A stretch of DNA of 64,000 nt from Aliidiomarina soli (lineage in GTDB: Bacteria > Pseudomonadota > Gammaproteobacteria > Enterobacterales > Alteromonadaceae), in assembly GCF_003986975.1 (NCBI RefSeq), contig NZ_PIPO01000001.1:124001-188000 (forward strand), written 5' to 3'. Numbering within the stretch: position 1 is the first letter of the stretch; every line of letters begins with the position of its first letter. A program made the translations under genes and the position numbers. Of the stretch, positions 1 through 8,478 are shown in pieces. The notes under the pieces are model-generated. The model did not search any database. It was given only the letters and a program-made list of their open reading frames with translations, and was not told where the DNA came from.

Positions 1-927
1 TTGAATTTACGAGCTTTCTGTATTGTCACTTTATCTTTATTGCTGACAGCCTGCGCGGCAGGTCCGGAACGTCAAAGTGACCAGGGGCGTACCGCCACCA
101 TCAGTACTGAACAGCAAGTTCAGCCGTCTTCTCCTGACATCCGGGCGAATCAGTTCATCCTGGTAGAACCCCTGATGCCAAGCCCTCAGCGGCAACTGGA
201 AATAGCGCAGATTACGCAGCTATTGCAGGAACAGGACCTCAACAACGAACAACGTGCAGTGTTACTGTACCGTCGCGGCGCCTTATACGATGCGCTGGGT
301 ATGACCACGCTGGCTCGGGTTGATTTTAACCAGTTGCTGGAATACCGCCCGGGAATGGCCGATGCCTATAATTACATTGGTATTCATGCCACTCAGGGAG
401 GCGACTATGAGAGCGCGTTTGAAGCCTTTGACAGCGTCATTGAGCTCGACCCCGATCATCCATATGTGTTGCTCAATCGCGGCATTGCAGCCTATTACGC
501 GGGGCAATATGAACTCGCACAGGTAGACTTCGCGGACCACCACTACCAGGGGCAGGGCGATGCCTATCGTGTTCTCTGGCTGTTTTTTGCAGACCGAGCG
601 CTGAATGAAGAGCATGCTTATCAGCTTCTGGAACAACGCAAAGCAAAGCTGGATGAAAGTTGGGAAACCAACCTGGTGCGTTTGTTTACCGGAGAAATCA
701 ATGCTCAACAGCTGATGGCAAGTACGTTGCACGATGTCGAGGACCAGATAGTACTAATTGAGCGTCTCACGGAAGCCTATTTTTATCTGGGTAAATTCGA
801 GCAACTGAATAACCAGAACGATGATGCAGCGAACTATTTCAAACTGGCGCTGGCGACCAACCTGTATGAGTTTGTGGAACACCGATATGCTCATCTCGAA
901 CTCGATAAATTACGTCAACAGGGCTAG
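1..927 (+). CDS. nlpI: NlpI-like TPR lipoprotein
   Basis: Predicted outer-membrane lipoprotein with tetratricopeptide repeats. In E. coli NlpI is an adaptor that brings together murein hydrolases, synthases and the protease Prc; the same role here is inferred. The first 18 residues form a lipoprotein signal ending in the lipobox LTAC (lipidated Cys18). TPR-like helices lie at about residues 80-175, including the stretch around YNYIGIHATQGGDYESAFEA. At 308 residues it is slightly longer than E. coli NlpI (294). The gene opens at the first base of the window with TTG; because the signal peptide is correctly placed, the start is probably real, although the region upstream is not visible. It lies 9 bp before the next gene, so the two are probably cotranscribed. 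Confidence 0.8.
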   Translation: MNLRAFCIVTLSLLLTACAAGPERQSDQGRTATISTEQQVQPSSPDIRANQFILVEPLMPSPQRQLEIAQITQLLQEQDLNNEQRAVLLYRRGALYDALGMTTLARVDFNQLLEYRPGMADAYNYIGIHATQGGDYESAFEAFDSVIELDPDHPYVLLNRGIAAYYAGQYELAQVDFADHHYQGQGDAYRVLWLFFADRALNEEHAYQLLEQRKAKLDESWETNLVRLFTGEINAQQLMASTLHDVEDQIVLIERLTEAYFYLGKFEQLNNQNDDAANYFKLALATNLYEFVEHRYAHLELDKLRQQG

Positions 928-936
928 GGCAATAGC

Positions 937-2196
937 TTGAGGACGTGGTTGTGTAAATTCAGTCTGTTTTTATTTTGCATTCTGGCGACCTTATCACTTC
1001 ATGGCAGTCAGTTGCAGACCCTGGCCTATTGGAATCAGATGTTTGCCCAGGCACCCGTGCGCTTCGCCTACCCGGCGAGTTATTTCGGTGTGGGTGAAGC
1101 CAGTCATTATTTGGCCGAAAAGTACTGGCGCGAGCATCAACGTGCCCGGGCGTTGAGTTTTTATCAGCGAGCTGTGCGTCAGGGGGATGCGGGTGCTGCC
1201 TATGCGTTGTCCGTGCATGTACCGGCGAAGTCCGAGCAATGGCTGCAGGCTGCTGCAGAGCTGGGCGACCGCGAAGCCTCCTTAACCATCGCCCGGCGTA
1301 TGCTTAATACGGATCCCAGACGCGCTTATGAGTTACTGCAAGCGCTTCAGCCTGACACGCAACGCGATACCCTGATGGCAAGGATTCTGCTCGCACGACC
1401 GGGCTTAGCTGCTGATACGCAGTGGCAGGATATTGCTCCGGATACCGAGCAGTGGTCTAAACGCCGGGACGTTGCACGGCGTTTAGATGAAAATCCGGTT
1501 CATTATGGCCAGCAGTGCCTGTATGGAGTGAATGTGTATCTGCAGGCGCGGCAAGCCAGAATTCGTTTATACGACTGGCTGGCTGAGTTTTATCAGCATC
1601 CATTTGCGCAACTCGACTTTTGTTTCACCCTGATCGACCGACCTGAGGCAGCAGAATGCCGCACTGACGATGCCCGGGTGGACTGCTGGGCTCGCGAAGC
1701 TACCAGTGAATACCGCTGGTTTGTAGCCGAGAAAGGACTTGCAAATGCACGTGCCAACGAGCTTCATTTGTCGATGAGTTCGAGCTTTGAAGTGCTTATC
1801 CATGAGCTGGGACACTGGTTTGGTCTTGCCGATGAGTACCCGATGCGGGAACCTATGGCGAGTGCATTTTGCGAAGGCCGTTTTCGCTTTGAAACGCAAA
1901 ACCTGGTGGTCACATCGTCCTCTTTAGTGGATGCGAGAACCTTAAAAGAGCTCGAAGAGAGTTTACCCTGGCGCGACCAGATCAACCAGCCTATTGCGAC
2001 TAAGATGAGCAGTGATCTATATCGGTTGGGCTCGGATGATAGCAGCCAGGCGGGACTATTTCGTGCCGCGACCTGTGAAGCTACCCGGTTTCAGGCTTGG
2101 AAACCGGTCGCCGAAGTCACCTTTATGGAACAGCATGATATTGGTGTGGTACCGCCGTTGTATCTGCGCCTGATTGAACAGACCACGACTCAGTAA
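937..2196 (+). CDS. Exported protein with M64-like zinc protease motif
   Basis: Not a protein I can name. It starts with a probable signal peptide (hydrophobic residues about 8-22). Residues about 50-135 contain Sel1/TPR-like helical repeats (ASHYLAEKYWREHQRARALS, then QGDAGAAYALS). The C-terminal half carries HELGHWFGLADEY at residues 289-301. This is a zinc-binding HEXXH followed by a DEY triplet, as in M64 (IgA-peptidase-like) metalloproteases. Four cysteines at about 194, 229, 241 and 250 could form disulfides in the periplasm. The start is TTG at 937; a second TTG at 949 would also leave a signal peptide. It lies just after the NlpI-like gene and before a terminator, suggesting an envelope role. 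Proteolysis is inferred from the motif only. Confidence 0.65.
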   Translation: MRTWLCKFSLFLFCILATLSLHGSQLQTLAYWNQMFAQAPVRFAYPASYFGVGEASHYLAEKYWREHQRARALSFYQRAVRQGDAGAAYALSVHVPAKSEQWLQAAAELGDREASLTIARRMLNTDPRRAYELLQALQPDTQRDTLMARILLARPGLAADTQWQDIAPDTEQWSKRRDVARRLDENPVHYGQQCLYGVNVYLQARQARIRLYDWLAEFYQHPFAQLDFCFTLIDRPEAAECRTDDARVDCWAREATSEYRWFVAEKGLANARANELHLSMSSSFEVLIHELGHWFGLADEYPMREPMASAFCEGRFRFETQNLVVTSSSLVDARTLKELEESLPWRDQINQPIATKMSSDLYRLGSDDSSQAGLFRAATCEATRFQAWKPVAEVTFMEQHDIGVVPPLYLRLIEQTTTQ

Positions 2197-2222
2197 GAGT
2201 TTGTTTGTAAACAATGGATATG

Positions 2223-2250
2223 AAAAAGCCGACGTGAACGTCGGCTTTTT
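2223..2250. terminator. Bidirectional rho-independent terminator
   Basis: A 7-bp GC-rich stem (2228-2234 with 2239-2245, TGAA loop) is preceded by five A and followed by five T. It can therefore end both the rightward transcript from 937 and the long leftward transcript that finishes with lipA. Confidence 0.88.
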
Positions 2251-2265
2251 ACATTGGATTGGTTT

Positions 2266-3231
2266 CTAGGAGACTTCGATGCCCGCTGCCTGAAGGTCAG
2301 CATGGTAGGATGAACGTACCAGTGGCCCCGATGCAGCATGGGTGAAGCCCATTTTGTCAGCTTCGCGTTTGAGCATTGCAAAATCATCCGGGTGGACATA
2401 ACGGTCTACCGCAATGTGGTGTCGGCTTGGTTGCAGATACTGGCCAATGGTTAGCATATCGACATCATGACGACGAAGATCTTCCATCACCTGCAAGATC
2501 TCATCATTGGTTTCCCCCAGACCTACCATCAGGCCAGATTTAGTCAGCACGTCTGGACGACGTTCTTTATATTGCTGCAACAAATCTAGTGACCACTGGT
2601 AGTTGGCACCGGGACGTGCCGCTTTATACATCCGCGGCACCGTTTCCAGGTTATGGTTGAAAACGTCTGGTGCTTCGCCCTGGAGAATATCGAGTGCCTT
2701 CTCCATCCGTCCACGGAAATCTGGAACCAGAATTTCTACTTTAATCTGTGGTGAGTGGTGGCGAATTTCTCGCACACAATCGGCAAAGTGCTGAGCACCG
2801 CCATCGCGCAGGTCATCACGGTCGACAGAGGTAATCACGACATACTTCACCCCCATGTCCGCAATCGTCTCGCCTAATTTAGCGGCTTCCTTTGGATCGG
2901 GTGGTAATGGACGACCATGGGCAACGTCGCAGAAAGGGCAACGTCGGGTGCAGATATCACCGAGGATCATAAAGGTCGCGGTGCCATGATTAAAACACTC
3001 AGGCAGGTTGGGGCAGGACGCCTCTTCGCAGACTGAATGCAGACCATGCTTACGCATAGCTTTCTTAATATGGTCAATTTTGTCCGTTGATGCGGGCAGC
3101 TTAACCTTGAGCCACTCTGGCTTACGCAGCATCTGCTCGCGTTCTGTCGGAATAATCTGTACTGGAATTAACGCCATTTTATCAGCGTCGCGCATTTTTA
3201 CGCCTGGTTCTAATCTAACTGGCTTGCTCAT
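2266..3231 (-). CDS. lipA: Lipoyl synthase
   Basis: Radical-SAM enzyme that inserts two sulfur atoms into protein-bound octanoyl groups to make lipoyl cofactors of pyruvate and 2-oxoglutarate dehydrogenases and the glycine cleavage system. Both cluster-binding cysteine sets are visible: the auxiliary set in [12 protein letters not shown] (Cys68, 73, 79) and the radical-SAM set in CTRRCPFC (Cys94, 98, 101). The length of 321 residues is normal, and the start [12 protein letters not shown] aligns with the E. coli N-terminus. Its 5' end overlaps the end of lipB by 17 bp, so the two are transcribed and probably translated together. The bidirectional terminator lies 16 bp past its stop. Confidence 0.97.
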   Translation of the reverse strand: MSKPVRLEPGVKMRDADKMALIPVQIIPTEREQMLRKPEWLKVKLPASTDKIDHIKKAMRKHGLHSVCEEASCPNLPECFNHGTATFMILGDICTRRCPFCDVAHGRPLPPDPKEAAKLGETIADMGVKYVVITSVDRDDLRDGGAQHFADCVREIRHHSPQIKVEILVPDFRGRMEKALDILQGEAPDVFNHNLETVPRMYKAARPGANYQWSLDLLQQYKERRPDVLTKSGLMVGLGETNDEILQVMEDLRRHDVDMLTIGQYLQPSRHHIAVDRYVHPDDFAMLKREADKMGFTHAASGPLVRSSYHADLQAAGIEVS

Positions 3232-3877
3232 AATCTTTATTCAGCCCCTTTACTTCGTGCACCTCGGCATAGCCTAGCTGCGAGATAAATGCGTTACTGA
3301 CGGCCTTAGCCGCTTGTTCTATCGTCTCTGGTCCGCCATGGTCGCTGGTTTGGGTCATTTCCATTCCGGCGTACCCACATGGGTTAATGCGGCCGAAGGG
3401 TTCCATATCCATCTTCACGTTAAGCGCCAGGCCGTGAAAAGAACAGCCCCGGCGAATTCGCAAACCAAGCGAACATACTTTCTGCTGGCCAATATAGACA
3501 CCCGGCGCGTCGGCACGGGGCGCCGATTCAATGGAATAGTTGCGTAAGGCTTCGACAACGGTCTGTTCGATCGCTGTCACCAGATTACGTACGCCCATTT
3601 TACGGCGGCGGATATCAATCAGAAAATAAATTACCAACTGTCCGGGACCATGGTAGGTGACCTGACCGCCGCGGTCCACCTGTACCACCGGAATTGTGCC
3701 CGGCGCCAGGATATGCTCCGCTTTACCTGCCTGGCCCTGAGTAAATACCGGCGGGTGCTCAACGATCCAGATTTCGTCGTCGGCCTCGGGACCCCGAATA
3801 TTGGTGTAATGCTGCATGGCATGCCAGACCGGCTCATAGTCCATGCTCGCTAACTGGCGAATGATTAATTTGTTCAT
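3215..3877 (-). CDS. lipB: Octanoyl-[acyl carrier protein]:protein octanoyltransferase
   Basis: Transfers octanoate from acyl carrier protein to lipoyl domains, the step before LipA. The family signature [12 protein letters not shown] is at residues 69-80. The catalytic pair is visible as Lys133 ([10 protein letters not shown]) and Cys167 ([12 protein letters not shown]). It is 220 residues, as expected. The gene follows ybeD after a 90-bp gap that contains an inverted repeat (3931-3953), and it runs 17 bp into lipA. Confidence 0.96.
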   Translation of the reverse strand: MNKLIIRQLASMDYEPVWHAMQHYTNIRGPEADDEIWIVEHPPVFTQGQAGKAEHILAPGTIPVVQVDRGGQVTYHGPGQLVIYFLIDIRRRKMGVRNLVTAIEQTVVEALRNYSIESAPRADAPGVYIGQQKVCSLGLRIRRGCSFHGLALNVKMDMEPFGRINPCGYAGMEMTQTSDHGGPETIEQAAKAVSNAFISQLGYAEVHEVKGLNKDYEQAS

Positions 3878-3930
3878 GGCGGCATTATACCTTGCCTGAG
3901 AAAAGGTTACACCTTATCGGGGATAGGGTT

Positions 3931-3953
3931 ATTGCCAGTTTAGAACTGGCAAT
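3931..3953. repeat. Perfect inverted repeat between ybeD and lipB
   Basis: A 10-bp perfect stem (3931-3940 with 3944-3953, loop TAG) sits in the 90-bp gap between ybeD and lipB. No T-tract follows on the leftward strand, so it is a weak terminator at best. It may act as an mRNA processing or stability element between the wall-enzyme genes and the lipoylation genes. Confidence 0.6.
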
Positions 3954-3967
3954 ACCAGTGTTGGGTG

Positions 3968-4231
3968 TCAGAGTACGTAGCGTACGTCATCGATAGCCGA
4001 TAACTCGCGGTACAGCAGTTCGACATGGTCTTTGCTGTGGACCACAACATTGATCGACACAGACGCATAGGTCCCTTTGCTGGACGGGCGCTGTTTGGGT
4101 TGATAGTCGCCCGGGGCGTGCTGCTGGACCACAGCGACGATTTGCTCTTCTAAAGAGTCGGTCGCTAACCCCATGACTTTAAAAGTGAAGTCACAGGGAA
4201 AATCAAGCAGTTGGTCAAATTTCGTTTGCAT
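3968..4231 (-). CDS. ybeD: YbeD family (DUF493) protein
   Basis: Small cytoplasmic protein of the YbeD/UPF0250 family, with a ferredoxin-like fold in the E. coli structure; its molecular function is unsettled. The 87-residue length and N-terminus MQTKFDQLLDFPCDFTFKVMG fit the family closely. It lies between dacA (15 bp upstream) and lipB, exactly as in E. coli, which is the strongest support for the name. The ending DDVRYVL is also typical. Confidence 0.93.
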   Translation of the reverse strand: MQTKFDQLLDFPCDFTFKVMGLATDSLEEQIVAVVQQHAPGDYQPKQRPSSKGTYASVSINVVVHSKDHVELLYRELSAIDDVRYVL

Positions 4232-4246
4232 CAGAAAAGCCTCGTG

Positions 4247-5413
4247 TTATTCGTCAGCAAAGTTTTTACGAATGTTATCGATAATGCGCTTAAAGAAGCC
4301 ACCAGCTTCTACTGAGTGCAGAGCCACCAGTGGATAAGACGCAATATCTTCACCATTCAGAGATAAGAATACATTGCCAACCTCGTCGCCTTCATTGATG
4401 GGGGCATCGAGTGCTTTATTCAAGACAAAATTAGCTTCCAGATTCTGGCGTTGACCGCGAGGCAAGGTGACAACAACATCGTCACGCACACCGAGTTCGA
4501 CGTGGTCTGATTCACCACCCCAGATACGATGATTGACGAAGCTTTCACCGGCGTCGTAGGCATGCACGGTTTCGTAATAACGGAAGCCGTAGTTGAGTAG
4601 CTTTTTGCTTTCAGTGGCGCGTGCGCGTTCACTGTCGGTACCCATCACCACAGTGACTAAGCGGGTTTCACCTTCCACTGCCGAAGTAACCAGGCTATAA
4701 CCTGAATCACTGGTATGTCCGGTTTTAATACCGTCGACGTTAAGTGAACGGTCCCATAGCAATGAATTTCTGTTGTACTGGCGAATGTCATTAAAGGTGA
4801 ACTCGCGCTCTTTATACAGCGCGTATTCCTCTGGCACATCGCGGATTAACGCCTGACCAAGGAGCGCCATGTCGCGTGCCGTGGTCGCCTGACCTTCTGC
4901 GGTGAGACCGTGTGGATTCGCAAATACGGTGTTGCTCATACCAAGGCGTTCAGCATAGGCGTTCATTAGGTTAGCAAAGGCATCGACGCTACCGGCAATA
5001 TGCTCAGCCATCGCGACCGCGGCGTCATTGCCTGAGGAAACAACCAGCCCTCTGTTTAAATCACGTACGGAGACCTGACGACCGACTTCGATAAACATCA
5101 GCGATGAACCAGGAAAATTTCGCGCCCAGGCATTTTCGCTGACGGTGACCATGTCGTCGTTGCTGATGGTGCCGCGTTCAAGTTCATGACCAATAATGTA
5201 GCTGGTCATCATTTTAGTCAGTGAGGCTGGGCCATGCAGTTCGTCTGCATTGCCTTCTGCAAGGACATGGCCTGTCTTATAGTCGAGCAAAATATACGAC
5301 TTTGCATTGACCGAAGGAGGCTCTGGAACCACATTAGCGCTGACGGTGGCGCTGAAAAGGGCAACGGCTGCTACACACGTTATTGAAACTCGTCTGAAAA
5401 GAGGTTGGCTCAT
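4247..5413 (-). CDS. dacA: Serine D-Ala-D-Ala carboxypeptidase (PBP5/6 type)
   Basis: Low-molecular-weight penicillin-binding protein that trims the terminal D-alanine of peptidoglycan stem peptides in the periplasm. A signal peptide spans about residues 1-26. The three active-site motifs are present: SLTK at 64-67, SGN at 127-129 and KTG at 230-232. A C-terminal beta domain is followed by the amphipathic tail GGFFKRIIDNIRKNF, which anchors PBP5-type enzymes to the inner membrane. At 388 residues it is the normal length. It follows rlpA by 96 bp, enough for its own promoter, although I see no convincing one. Confidence 0.96.
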   Translation of the reverse strand: MSQPLFRRVSITCVAAVALFSATVSANVVPEPPSVNAKSYILLDYKTGHVLAEGNADELHGPASLTKMMTSYIIGHELERGTISNDDMVTVSENAWARNFPGSSLMFIEVGRQVSVRDLNRGLVVSSGNDAAVAMAEHIAGSVDAFANLMNAYAERLGMSNTVFANPHGLTAEGQATTARDMALLGQALIRDVPEEYALYKEREFTFNDIRQYNRNSLLWDRSLNVDGIKTGHTSDSGYSLVTSAVEGETRLVTVVMGTDSERARATESKKLLNYGFRYYETVHAYDAGESFVNHRIWGGESDHVELGVRDDVVVTLPRGQRQNLEANFVLNKALDAPINEGDEVGNVFLSLNGEDIASYPLVALHSVEAGGFFKRIIDNIRKNFADE

Positions 5414-5509
5414 GATTATTTAGTTCTCTTTAATATTACTGAACATCAATACCCACAAGTGATGTTCGGGGGCGGATGGTGATTGTAACAAAATCGGCAT
5501 GTGCTTACA

Positions 5510-6295
5510 CTATTCAGCCACGCGAAATGCATTGTCGAAACCATCTTGACGTAATCTTTGCACCCACTGACTTGCCTGGCTTTCGTCAAAAGGCCCGAGT
5601 AACAGTCGATGTAGACCATCACGCTGGCGGGTAGTTGCATTTAATGCATACTTATCCTGCAACTCTTGCTGGACTTGCTCTACCCGGCTACTGTCGCTGA
5701 GCGCTACAATCTGAATAAAGACTGAAGAGGAATCAGCGACCACGGTAGGCGGGGGCATGTAGAGGGCTTCTACCTGCACTTCGGCCACTCCACTGTCGAG
5801 CATGTCAAGCTTATAGGCAGCTGCGTAGGATAAATCAATAATGCGCTCGGGGTGAAACGGACCCCGGTCATTGATACGGACAATAATTTCTTTACCGTTG
5901 CGAAGGTTGGTGACCTTGGCGTAGGTTGGTAACGGCAAATAACGGTGTGCGGCTGACAAGCCATACATGTCGTAGTACTCGCCGTTGGAGGTCAAGTGGC
6001 CGTGAAATTTCTTGCCATACCAGGAAGCAAGCCCTGTCGCACTATAGCCTTCGGCACTTGGTAATACTCGGTATGTTTCCCCAAGTACGGTGTAGCTGGA
6101 CATATTACCTTGTCGGCTAAGTGGCTCATAGCGAGGTTCAAGCGGATTGATCTCAGCGACTGAAGGCAGCCGTTCCGGCGCCTCGTCATAGCGCATGCTA
6201 TAGCGCCCCTGCTGGCTTGAACAAGCACTTAGCAGGGCAGCAGCCAGCAGGCTGAGAGAGATTAACCGTGGCTTAACTTTAGCGTTCATAGGCAT
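5510..6295 (-). CDS. rlpA: Septal ring lytic transglycosylase RlpA
   Basis: Outer-membrane lipoprotein that, in the family, binds septal glycan strands lacking stem peptides; some members cleave them. A lipoprotein signal ends in LLSAC (Cys25 from this start). The double-psi beta-barrel core runs from about residue 75 (GLASWYGKKFHGHLTSNGE, then VRINDRGPF). A SPOR domain forms the C-terminus from about residue 185. I use the ATG at 6295, which has GAAG-type pairing 7-9 bases upstream. ATG 6289 and GTG 6310 are also in frame, and all three begin inside the end of mltB. Confidence 0.9.
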   Translation of the reverse strand: MPMNAKVKPRLISLSLLAAALLSACSSQQGRYSMRYDEAPERLPSVAEINPLEPRYEPLSRQGNMSSYTVLGETYRVLPSAEGYSATGLASWYGKKFHGHLTSNGEYYDMYGLSAAHRYLPLPTYAKVTNLRNGKEIIVRINDRGPFHPERIIDLSYAAAYKLDMLDSGVAEVQVEALYMPPPTVVADSSSVFIQIVALSDSSRVEQVQQELQDKYALNATTRQRDGLHRLLLGPFDESQASQWVQRLRQDGFDNAFRVAE

Positions 6296-7325
6296 GTCGG
6301 ATTTCTTCACTTAACAGAAATACGGCCATTGCATACAACGGGCTGTGGTTATAACGGGTAATCGTGTAAAAATTTGGCAGGCCGACCCAGTAACTGTGCC
6401 CTTGTTCCTCTTCAAACTGGAACAGACGTGCTGGCGTGTCGCCGGGCATTTGGGTTACAAAGTCGACGCCTGCCTCACGCAGAGCCGTCACATCATGGGT
6501 CAGTGTCTGTCGGGGACCTGAGGTAAGGTCGGTCATGTCAGTAACGCGGTCGGTCCAGGCTGGAACTACCACGGGTTGGCCACGCTGCCAGTTATGGCGG
6601 GCGAAGTAATTGGCAACACTGCCGATGGCATCCGTTGGGTTGTTCAGTAAGTCGCGTACTCCATCGCCATCAAAATCGACTGCGTAGGCGCGATAGCTGG
6701 ACGAAATAAATTGTCCATAGCCCATGGCACCCGCGTACGAACCTTGCAGTGAATTGATATCAAGCCCCTCGGCCCGGGCAAGACGAATAAATTCAGCCAG
6801 TTCGCTGCGGAAGAAACGGCTGCGCGGAGGGTAATAGAAGCCAAGAGAGTAGAGTGCATCGAGGACCGAATAATTGCCCAGGTACTCACCGTAAAAGGTT
6901 TCAACGCCAATGATTGCGACAATAATCTGTGGCGGCACACCATACTCGGCGTATGCCCGATCTAAGGTTTCCTGGTGGGTACGCCAGAAGTCGACACCTG
7001 AATTAACCCGTCGCTCGGTCAGGAAAATACCATGGTACTGATGCCACGGCCTTGCTTCCCAGGGGCGTTGAATGGCAGCCAGCACGTCGTCGTTACGTTG
7101 TGCGCCCTGGAGTAGCTGGCGTACTTCGCTGACTGGTATGTTTTGCTCAGTAGCAACCTGCTCGATAAAGGCGTCTTTTTCCGCTTCAACGGTTGCACTC
7201 GATTGAATTTCCTCCTGAGCATATAACGCAGGGGAAACAAGTAACGCGCTGCCAAGCAATGCCCGACGCAGGTAACGCAGGCCAGGCAGCGGACGCGCGC
7301 TGGATAAGGGGCGGAGAAATGTCAC
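6279..7325 (-). CDS. mltB: Membrane-bound lytic murein transglycosylase B family
   Basis: Cleaves glycan strands with formation of 1,6-anhydro-MurNAc ends. The family-3 core is clear: the catalytic glutamate is Glu142 in GVETFYGEYLGNY, followed by SLGFYYPPRSRFF and a calcium-loop-like segment DFDGDGVRDL. At 348 residues it is near the E. coli size. Unlike E. coli MltB, the N-terminus looks like a cleavable signal peptide (ALLVSPALYAQ) without a lipobox cysteine, so the protein is probably soluble in the periplasm, like Slt35. The start codon is GTG. It follows rodA by 31 bp and overlaps rlpA. Confidence 0.92.
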   Translation of the reverse strand: MTFLRPLSSARPLPGLRYLRRALLGSALLVSPALYAQEEIQSSATVEAEKDAFIEQVATEQNIPVSEVRQLLQGAQRNDDVLAAIQRPWEARPWHQYHGIFLTERRVNSGVDFWRTHQETLDRAYAEYGVPPQIIVAIIGVETFYGEYLGNYSVLDALYSLGFYYPPRSRFFRSELAEFIRLARAEGLDINSLQGSYAGAMGYGQFISSSYRAYAVDFDGDGVRDLLNNPTDAIGSVANYFARHNWQRGQPVVVPAWTDRVTDMTDLTSGPRQTLTHDVTALREAGVDFVTQMPGDTPARLFQFEEEQGHSYWVGLPNFYTITRYNHSPLYAMAVFLLSEEIRHAYER

Positions 7326-7356
7326 CGGGCTGTGTCCTTCTTATTTACGGTTATAG

Positions 7357-8478
7357 TCAGTCTCGTAGCACTAACCGACGGTGCGTTGCTATGGCCATCA
7401 GAATGCCAAACCCTGCCATAATAGTGACCATTGAGGTGCCACCATAACTTATTAAGGGTAAGGGTACACCGACCACGGGCAGTAAGCCGGAAACCATTCC
7501 GATATTTACCAGTGCATAAATAAACACGGTTAATGTGATGCTACCGGCCAGTAGTTTACTAAAGACTTGCTGTGCTCGTATAGCAATGGCCAGGCCACGA
7601 TAGACAATAAAGCCGTAAAGAATAAGTAAAACACAAACCCCCATCAGACCGAACTCTTCACTGAAGACAGAGAAAATGAAATCGGTATGGCGTTCCGGAA
7701 GAAATTCTAACTGGGATTGAGTACCCTGCAGCCAGCCTTTACCCTCAAAACCGCCGGAGCCAATCGCGATTTTTGACTGAATAATATGATAGCCCGATCC
7801 AAGCGGGTCTGATTCCGGGTGCAAAAAGGTTAAAACACGCTGGCGCTGGTAATTGTGCATAAGGAAGAACCAGGCGACCGGCAGAAAGGCTGCCAGTGCA
7901 ACTAAAGCGGCGCTAATCAGACGCCAGCTCATGCCAGCCAGAAAGAGTACAAACACGCCAGAGCTGAAGACCAACAGGGCGGTGCCGAGATCAGGCTGTT
8001 TTGCTATAAGTAACGTTGGCACGGCGATAAGCAACAGACCACCAAAGGCTTGCGTCCAACGCACTGGTAGTTGCTGTTGAGAGCAATACCAGGCCAGCAT
8101 CATCGGCGTTGCAATCTTCATGATCTCAGAAGGCTGGATACGGGTAATGCCAATATCCAGCCAGCGCTGGGCGCCTTTACCAACCACACCAAAAAAGAGT
8201 ACTGCTAGTAGCAGCGCAACGCCGACCACAAACATGGGGATAGCCAGCCGTTTGTAGGTTAACGGGGAGATTTGCGCAAGCACAATTAAGACGGTGAAGG
8301 CGATGCCAATGCGCACACTTTGTCGTTGGACCAGAGCAATATCCTGTCCGCCGGCACTGTATATTACCGCGAGGCTGATCACGGACAGGCAGGCCAGCGC
8401 CAGGAATAGTGGCAGGTCAATATGAAAGCGATAGAACAGGGTCAGACTGCCACGCTCTTGACTAGTTTGCATCATCAC
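7357..8478 (-). CDS. rodA: Rod-shape peptidoglycan glycosyltransferase RodA
   Basis: SEDS-family polytopic membrane glycosyltransferase of the elongasome that polymerises lipid II together with PBP2. The 373-residue protein has about ten hydrophobic segments and ends with the signature GVPLPLISYGGTSM. The conserved extracytoplasmic stretch ERHTDFIFSVFSEEFG is also present. Its start overlaps the end of mrdA by 17 bp, consistent with coupled production of the two partners. In-frame ATG codons at 8475 and 8472 are alternative starts. Confidence 0.96.
   Translation of the reverse strand: MMMQTSQERGSLTLFYRFHIDLPLFLALACLSVISLAVIYSAGGQDIALVQRQSVRIGIAFTVLIVLAQISPLTYKRLAIPMFVVGVALLLAVLFFGVVGKGAQRWLDIGITRIQPSEIMKIATPMMLAWYCSQQQLPVRWTQAFGGLLLIAVPTLLIAKQPDLGTALLVFSSGVFVLFLAGMSWRLISAALVALAAFLPVAWFFLMHNYQRQRVLTFLHPESDPLGSGYHIIQSKIAIGSGGFEGKGWLQGTQSQLEFLPERHTDFIFSVFSEEFGLMGVCVLLILYGFIVYRGLAIAIRAQQVFSKLLAGSITLTVFIYALVNIGMVSGLLPVVGVPLPLISYGGTSMVTIMAGFGILMAIATHRRLVLRD

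Noticed and set aside
3215-3231. lipA/lipB overlap as a frameshift or mis-called start
   Set aside because: Both protein ends match their families: LipA starts [12 protein letters not shown] as in E. coli and LipB has a normal-length tail, so the 17-bp overlap is genuine.
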